From assembly GCA_902984215.1 (NCBI GenBank), contig CADWAF010002803.1, positions 1-11,033 on the forward strand: a DNA stretch of 11,033 nucleotides, read 5' to 3'. Every line of letters starts with the position of its first letter. Position 1 is the first letter of the stretch. The notes under the pieces were generated by a model. That model had not been told where the DNA came from, did no database searches, and saw nothing but the letters and a program-made list of their open reading frames with translations. Positions 6,297 to 11,033 of this stretch are shown here, piece by piece. Both the position numbers and the translations under genes were made by a program. Source of the DNA: Willaertia magna. Taxonomy: Eukaryota > Heterolobosea > Eutetramitea > Acrasida > Naegleriidae.

Positions 6297-7496
6297 ATGC
6301 ATCAACTGATAACAAGAGACGCTTCCGAATTTCAACGTATTGACTTACCGAGATGTGATATTAAATCAATTAAATGTTGTGGCAATGATATTATTTTTAT
6401 TTTAACAATTGATAACTCAATTTATATTTACGGTAAAGATTTTGAACTAAAATCAAGTGGAATGGAAAAATATTGTCAAAAGAGTAATGAATTTAAAAAA
6501 GTTAATTCTATTGAATTTAATAATGAAAATATTAAATTTATTGAATCTTCATGTGAAGGTTTTATTGTTGTAACGGAAAATAATGATATTTATGTTGTTG
6601 GATTAAACCACAACAATCAGTTTGGTTTAGAAGATAGAGAGATTAAACAGTTTACAAAACTTACAAAATTTATTTCAAATCAAGAAGAAATTAAGTTAAT
6701 TAGATGTTCTTATGATTGTATGTTTGTAGTGACAAACAATAATATTATTTATGGTTGTGGTGAAAATGATGCAGGTCAATTTGGGTTGGGACATAAAAAT
6801 AAACTTTTGACATTTACAAAGAATGATTGTTTACAACAACAAAGTATTAAAGATTTAAGGTGTGGTGATTATCATTGTATTATTTTAGATAAATTTGGAA
6901 ATGTTTATGGTTGTGGTTCAAATTCTGATTTACAAATTATTCCACATAAATCCTTTTTGGAAAATCATAATGAAGAAAACAATGAAATTAAGGGAAGCAT
7001 TTTATATTTCACAAAATTAAATTTACCTTATAAAGTGAAATCTATTCGTTGTAATGCATATAGCTCAATTTTTTTATCAACCGTTGGGGATGTTTACGTT
7101 ATTGGAAAGATACGCGACAAAATTAATTATTTAAAATTAAATAATAATATAATTATTAGAAATATAATATCTGACAGTTATGCAAATAGTAGATCTATTT
7201 ATATTACAAAAAATAATGAATTTTATGTTCAACCTAATTTTGTAAACTCTTCTGATGAAAGTGAAATGATTGGTGAAAATTGCAAGCTAGATACTACAGA
7301 GATTATGACAGATATTAATATGAGTATAAACTTATATGCATTAGATAATTTTGGAGCTAATATGTATTTTTTATTGACCGACTATGTTATTGACTCTGAG
7401 AGGGATGATAGAAACAAATTATTTTTTAACAAATTGAAGAATCAATTAGTGAATAAGGAAAATCAACTTAAAGACATCACAATTTCATGCAATTAA
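6297..7496 (+). CDS. RCC1-repeat (seven-bladed propeller) protein, divergent member
   Basis: The 399-residue protein has seven degenerate RCC1-type repeats at roughly 21-70, 78-122, 131-176, 184-240, 247-280, 287-315 and 338-365. The best conserved are IKLIRCSYDCMFVVT...IYGCGENDAGQFGLG and IKDLRCGDYHCIILD...VYGCGSNSD. Later blades are much weaker. Residues 376-398 (LFFNKLKNQLVNKEN then LKDITISC) form a BTB-like first helix and strand, and the protein stops one residue later. This again indicates a family that keeps only the BTB entry segment. The start is ATG after a run of eight A with an in-frame TGA just upstream, so it is well defined. It has no intron. It is less similar to the tandem pair at 2833-5388 than they are to each other and lies on the opposite strand. 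Confidence 0.82.
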   Translation: MHQLITRDASEFQRIDLPRCDIKSIKCCGNDIIFILTIDNSIYIYGKDFELKSSGMEKYCQKSNEFKKVNSIEFNNENIKFIESSCEGFIVVTENNDIYVVGLNHNNQFGLEDREIKQFTKLTKFISNQEEIKLIRCSYDCMFVVTNNNIIYGCGENDAGQFGLGHKNKLLTFTKNDCLQQQSIKDLRCGDYHCIILDKFGNVYGCGSNSDLQIIPHKSFLENHNEENNEIKGSILYFTKLNLPYKVKSIRCNAYSSIFLSTVGDVYVIGKIRDKINYLKLNNNIIIRNIISDSYANSRSIYITKNNEFYVQPNFVNSSDESEMIGENCKLDTTEIMTDINMSINLYALDNFGANMYFLLTDYVIDSERDDRNKLFFNKLKNQLVNKENQLKDITISCN

Positions 7497-7575
7497 CCCA
7501 AATCAAAATAAAACCCCAAAAACAAACACACATAACTTTAAAAGAAACTGGAACTAGTAAAACTTTTTAACAGTG

Positions 7576-7648
7576 GTGGTCATAGATCAGTGGTTAGATC
7601 GCTCGCCTCACACGCGAGAGGTCGTGGGTTCAAACCCCACTGTCCACA
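7576..7648 (+). tRNA. tRNA-Val(CAC)
   Basis: A full cloverleaf can be drawn. The acceptor arm is GTGGTCA (7576-7582) with TGTCCAC (7641-7647) and discriminator A. The D stem is GATC/GATC with loop AGTGGTTA, and the anticodon stem is CTCGC/GCGAG with loop CTCACAC, giving anticodon CAC. The variable loop is AGGTC, and the T stem GTGGG/CCCAC has loop TTCAAAC. A-box (TAGATCAGTGG) and B-box (GGTTCAAACC) promoter elements are present, and there is no intron. It decodes GUG valine. One acceptor pair (position 5-68) is U-U. CCA is not encoded, as usual in eukaryotic nuclei. It lies in the 227-base gap between two convergent protein genes. Confidence 0.92.
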
Positions 7649-7653
7649 TCAAA

Positions 7654-7657
7654 TTTT
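7654..7657 (+). terminator. Pol III terminator (TTTT)
   Basis: A run of four T occurs six bases after the tRNA 3' end, the usual minimal RNA polymerase III stop signal. Confidence 0.6.
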
Positions 7658-7687
7658 GTTATTCAGTAAGCCATTTCTTGCGCATTA

Positions 7688-7715
7688 TTTCAAGATCCGG
7701 CAATACTTCTTGAAA
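7688..7715. repeat. Short inverted repeat between tRNA and lyase gene
   Basis: TTTCAAGA (7688-7695) and TCTTGAAA (7708-7715) are perfect 8-base complements around a 12-base loop. The element is nine bases from the minus-strand lyase gene's stop, so it would form a hairpin in that 3' UTR. The right arm also contains TTCTTGAA, a heat-shock-element-like form. Its role is unknown. Confidence 0.4.
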
Positions 7716-7723
7716 ATGAGAAT

Positions 7724-10474
7724 TTATGTTAAAATATTACATAAAACAATAACTAATAACCACAAACAAGGAAGTAACCGCAAAGCAAAAGAAGTAATTG
7801 GAGTAAAAGAAGTGCTTGACCCTTTAACTATAGGTGGAATTGTAATGTTTGTAATCTTCATTTGGCTAGAATCATTAATAAGCACTAGAACCCTTCCTTC
7901 AACTAATTGTATATTAATAGCTTTGCCATCCTTCATTGTTACCTTAAATTTTCCATTATTTTCTAATTCCTCAACATTTGTAATGTTGTGTGACTCTCCA
8001 TTACGTAATGGGATAAAACAAGTAATAATTGTAGTATTCATTGCTGAATTAACTTTGTGTAAAACAGAAGTTGCTGGCCTGTTTCCAGATCTAGTGACAT
8101 TCCAACCTAAAACATTAGGTGACACTTGTCCAATTACATAAGAAGGTGTAACAATATTATTCAACGCAACAACTGCAAGGTTTGGCATATTTAAATCTGT
8201 AGTTGCAATCACTCTACTATTTAATTGACTTTCTACATTAGTAGTTCTTAAATGCCATCTAGCGTCATAATTATGATATTTAAAATCAATAGCTTTTAAA
8301 TTGTCAATTACAATCCAAAAACCTTTATAATTATTTGTTTCCTTAATAAATATTAATTCCCTTTCATGAATCACACTTCTATTATTTAACGTGCCATAAC
8401 CATCTTGGTAAACACCTTTAGCATAATCATATAAAGTAGTATTTTCAAAGATTGGTTTAGGTGTATTTGGATCACCATACCCCATTAAATCGTTCACTTG
8501 TCTATTTTGTCTTTTTTGTTGTAAACCATCAACTAAAATTGTATTGTGTGATTCTGTACTTAATGCATAACTTCTATAAACTGATGTTTCATAATTACCA
8601 CCTCCACTATCAAATAATAAATTTGATCTACCATACGGTTCTAAAATAATATGTAATTTATCTTGATGGTCGTGTCCATAACCTAAGGGAGCAATATCCA
8701 TGAATGCGTAATGTGAATTAGTTGACCAATCTTGTCTCATTACAACAAATCCACAATAAGGTAATAAAACACTATTAAAATTAGGTAAATCTGAACTAGT
8801 TAAAGATCTTCCATTTGTCACCCAATTCATTAATCTATTATTATTAAAGTATGGAATATATGTCTTTAAATAATTTGGAACATTATAATCCCATGCATCA
8901 TTAACTAAAGGTAAATAACCACTTGGTGTCATTAATAAAACATCAAATACCAAAGCTCTTTCCAACCCATCAATAAAATCTTTAGGTAATTCATTAGTGT
9001 AACCTAAGGTTTTTGCTGTTAAATAAATACCAATAATATTTTCAAATGCAACGTGATGATATCCTGTACTTAACTCATATTGTGCACCGTCTGGTAAGAA
9101 TTGAACTTTAATTTCATTGTAAAGTTTTTCACTAGCTTCATCTCTCCACTTTTTAGCATCTTTAAATTCAGGAAACATCGCACCAGCTGTATATAAACCA
9201 TTACATTCCATTGTCAACCAATTTCCTGACGTTTGAAAATCATATAAATAATTAGCGTGTTCTAAAAAACTTCTTACAAAATTAAATAAATCGTTACATG
9301 GCATTACATTCAAAAATCTTAAAAAAGTATTTGGCCAAGAACCTCCTAAACCTCCCAATCTTATACCTGCCTCAATAGTTCTCCAAGCGCTATAGTCAAC
9401 ATTTGCAGCTAAGGAAGGAAGTGGTTGTGATACAATCCAAGAATTAAATTGACGTAAAAAAGTTTTTAAATAGATATCTGCTAATGATTGTTGACCTTTT
9501 GATGATGCGTACCAGTATGCTTGAGCTAAAGTATTCCAAAATGGGAATCTATTTAATTGCCAAGTCCATTCTGCTGTATAACTACCGTAGCCAGATCCTG
9601 CAGTTGGGTTATAATTCCAATTAATATTTAATGGATCTGGAAATTGATAAGTGACACCTACTACATCAAAAATTGCATTGACTGTTTTATTTGCTGTAGC
9701 AATAATACTAGAACTAATTCCATTAGCTGTAATTTTCTTGTAATCATAACTCCAAGGTAAATATTTATCATTCTTTAAATAATTACAATATTCTAATTTA
9801 GCATTTTCTAAATCTCCAATTTTATAATAATTATTAACTTTTGTTAAATTTTGTAAAGTTAAATCAAGTGCCATAAACACATCATTATCACTATACATTG
9901 GTCCTGAAACATCCAACAATGACAATTCAGCAACACGTACAGTAAGGGTTTTATTTGTTGTATAACTTCCCCAATTAGTTTTAAATGAAATTGTGTCAAT
10001 CTGGTCCCAACCCAATGGCGTTCTATTAGTCGCTAAATTACTTCTTTTAATTACAAATTTTCTCCAACCATTATATTTTAAAGGGATATAAATAGAATAA
10101 TAGTCAATACCTGAGGTTGCTGGGTTTTCACTTCCAAAATAAAGTAAAATATTATCGTAATTGTTTGGTAAGTCAACTTTTAAATAAAATTGTAAACTTG
10201 AACTTGTTGATAAATTCCATTTAAAATTATTTGTTGGTTTTTTTAAATTAATTTCTGAATTAGTTGATAATTTCCAAATTAAAGAAGAATTTAAATTGTA
10301 AGGTTTATCTTGATAATCAATGGATGAAATACCACTCCAATCAAGTGTATTATTACACGGAGAAATAATTAATTTATTTACTTCAACGCATAAAATGTTA
10401 TTTAATAATAAAAGTAAAACAATAACAAAGAAAATAACAAGTTGTAGGTTTATCATTAAGCGAATCCGAAACAT
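7724..10474 (-). CDS. Secreted heparinase II/III-type polysaccharide lyase, probably GPI-anchored
   Basis: The 916-residue product begins with a signal peptide (basic residues, then a hydrophobic core at 7-28). Residues about 55-190 form a beta-rich carbohydrate-binding-like domain, with the typical phrase TPLGWDQIDTISF. Residues about 200-550 are the helical alpha/alpha-toroid part. It contains SGNWLTMECNGLY near 415-427, DGAQYELSTGYHH near 461-473 and LPLVNDAWDY near 520-529. Residues about 565-870 are the beta-sandwich, with GYGHDHQDKLHI near 597-608, LLFDSGGGNY and STESHNTILVDG. In PL12-like lyases the Asn of the NW motif, the Tyr of the YH motif and the GHDHQD histidine serve catalysis or metal binding; all are present. 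The family cleaves uronic-acid-containing glycans by beta-elimination. The C-terminus (GSS near 884, then a hydrophobic stretch about 893-913) looks like a GPI signal. There are many N-x-S/T sites and no introns over 2.7 kb. The exact substrate is unknown. Confidence 0.85.
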   Translation of the reverse strand: MFRIRLMINLQLVIFFVIVLLLLLNNILCVEVNKLIISPCNNTLDWSGISSIDYQDKPYNLNSSLIWKLSTNSEINLKKPTNNFKWNLSTSSSLQFYLKVDLPNNYDNILLYFGSENPATSGIDYYSIYIPLKYNGWRKFVIKRSNLATNRTPLGWDQIDTISFKTNWGSYTTNKTLTVRVAELSLLDVSGPMYSDNDVFMALDLTLQNLTKVNNYYKIGDLENAKLEYCNYLKNDKYLPWSYDYKKITANGISSSIIATANKTVNAIFDVVGVTYQFPDPLNINWNYNPTAGSGYGSYTAEWTWQLNRFPFWNTLAQAYWYASSKGQQSLADIYLKTFLRQFNSWIVSQPLPSLAANVDYSAWRTIEAGIRLGGLGGSWPNTFLRFLNVMPCNDLFNFVRSFLEHANYLYDFQTSGNWLTMECNGLYTAGAMFPEFKDAKKWRDEASEKLYNEIKVQFLPDGAQYELSTGYHHVAFENIIGIYLTAKTLGYTNELPKDFIDGLERALVFDVLLMTPSGYLPLVNDAWDYNVPNYLKTYIPYFNNNRLMNWVTNGRSLTSSDLPNFNSVLLPYCGFVVMRQDWSTNSHYAFMDIAPLGYGHDHQDKLHIILEPYGRSNLLFDSGGGNYETSVYRSYALSTESHNTILVDGLQQKRQNRQVNDLMGYGDPNTPKPIFENTTLYDYAKGVYQDGYGTLNNRSVIHERELIFIKETNNYKGFWIVIDNLKAIDFKYHNYDARWHLRTTNVESQLNSRVIATTDLNMPNLAVVALNNIVTPSYVIGQVSPNVLGWNVTRSGNRPATSVLHKVNSAMNTTIITCFIPLRNGESHNITNVEELENNGKFKVTMKDGKAINIQLVEGRVLVLINDSSQMKITNITIPPIVKGSSTSFTPITSFALRLLPCLWLLVIVLCNILT

Positions 10475-10605
10475 GAAACGTTAGGTTTGTGTATTTTTTT
10501 TTTAATGATTTTTGAAATTGTCCATTGTTGATTCTTGCAGATCTATTGTCGCTTTGAGAAATTGTAAAAAATAATTAAAAAAATAATTAAAAAATTGAAA
10601 AAAAA
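10475..10605. promoter_or_regulatory. Divergent promoter between lyase gene and RCC1-type gene
   Basis: These 131 bases separate two divergent starts (10474 minus, 10606 plus). They include a run of ten T (10494-10503) and, next to the plus-strand start, a near-tandem repeat of AAATAATTAAAA (about 10568-10593). AAAATTGA lies at 10591-10598, eight bases before the ATG. No established core promoter element is clear. Confidence 0.4.
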
Positions 10606-11033
10606 ATGAAAATTTTAAAAATTAGCAGAGAAAATCAACAAGAAGAATTTACTTCAATTAATTTTAATAATGAAAAAATTAAATTATTGAAATATGGAGA
10701 AAATTATTTTATTATTGTCACACAAAATAATAATGTATTTGTTTATGGAAGTAATGATTATGGAGAAATAGGTTTAGGAGAAGAAAAAAAAGTTGATGAA
10801 TTAGTTAAAATAGATTATTTAAAATTTGGAAATATTAAATTTGTTGAATGTGGAGATAAATTTACAATAATTGTAAATGATTTGAATGAATTTTATTTTA
10901 CTGGAGTTATTGGTACATTAACTGAGAGTCAAACATTTAAGTTAGTTCCAAATTTAACTTTTAAAGAAAATACAATTAAAGAAATTATATCTGGACATCA
11001 AATTTTATTTATTTTGACAAATGACAATTTACT
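10606..11033 (+). CDS. RCC1-repeat protein, N-terminal part, cut by window end
   Basis: A frame opens at the ATG at 10606 (after a run of A, with an in-frame TAA at 10588-10590) and stays open to the window edge, giving 142 residues and counting. It holds the first repeats of an RCC1-like propeller. IKLLKYGENYFIIVT...VFVYGSNDYGEIGLGE is at about 24-58, IKFVECGDKFTIIV...FYFTGV at about 76-102, and the beginning of IKEIISGHQILFILT is at about 125-140. Its start, with a short charged lead and then blade 1, is arranged like the gene at 6297. Composition is extremely A/T-rich. It is probably a fourth near-complete member of the local family; whether it carries the same BTB-like tail cannot be seen. 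Confidence 0.8.
   Translation, partial: MKILKISRENQQEEFTSINFNNEKIKLLKYGENYFIIVTQNNNVFVYGSNDYGEIGLGEEKKVDELVKIDYLKFGNIKFVECGDKFTIIVNDLNEFYFTGVIGTLTESQTFKLVPNLTFKENTIKEIISGHQILFILTNDNL

Noticed and set aside
7590..8141. Plus-strand frame of 183 codons
   Set aside because: Begins inside the tRNA gene and then runs antisense to the lyase C-terminus.
8461..8649. Plus-strand frame of 62 codons
   Set aside because: Antisense to the lyase gene.
1..11033. CRISPR array, insertion sequence or retrotransposon next to the tRNA gene
   Set aside because: No regularly spaced repeats, no terminal repeats, and no transposase, integrase or reverse-transcriptase motifs could be found by eye.

Overview
The window looks like nuclear DNA of a very AT-rich, compact protist genome. 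The evidence is spliceosomal GT...AG introns of 86 and 67 bases, A-rich start contexts (runs of A before ATG), a pol III tRNA gene with internal A and B boxes, and two predicted proteins with mitochondrial-style N-termini. Base composition, gene spacing and the signal-peptide/GPI-type protein fit a social or related amoeba (dictyostelid-like), but this is inferred from style and not from a marker gene. The standard genetic code fits all intact genes.

Layout. Bases 1-111 may hold the 5' end of a minus-strand gene leaving the window, with a perfect E2F-type site just upstream (138-150). At 273-557 (-) lies a C-terminal remnant of an RCC1-family gene, followed by a decayed plus-strand coding region (536-1667) with in-frame stops and a frameshift. 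A GNAT acetyltransferase lies at 1855-2804 (-); it is split over two exons that look like two unrelated reading frames until the intron is removed. Only 28 bases upstream of its start is the stop of an intact RCC1-repeat gene (2833-3975, -), followed by its tandem paralogue (4234-5388, -). A divergent promoter separates that pair from a small two-exon gene for a 117-residue, probably mitochondrial protein (5586-6006, +). A third intact RCC1 gene (6297-7496, +) and a tRNA-Val(CAC) gene (7576-7648, +) come next. Then comes a long intronless minus-strand gene for a secreted, probably GPI-anchored heparinase II/III-type polysaccharide lyase (7724-10474). A fourth RCC1-type gene (10606 onward, +) runs off the right edge.

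The main theme is a local expansion of an RCC1-like, seven-bladed propeller family: five members in 11 kb, in both orientations, intronless, at different stages of decay and homogenisation. The two tandem copies share a 274-base tract that is almost identical while their flanks have diverged, which suggests gene conversion. The tail of each member whose C-terminus is visible resembles the first strand of a BTB/POZ domain and then stops, suggesting descent from an RCC1-BTB ancestor. The remaining genes (acetyltransferase, mitochondrial protein, tRNA, lyase) have no evident functional link to the array.
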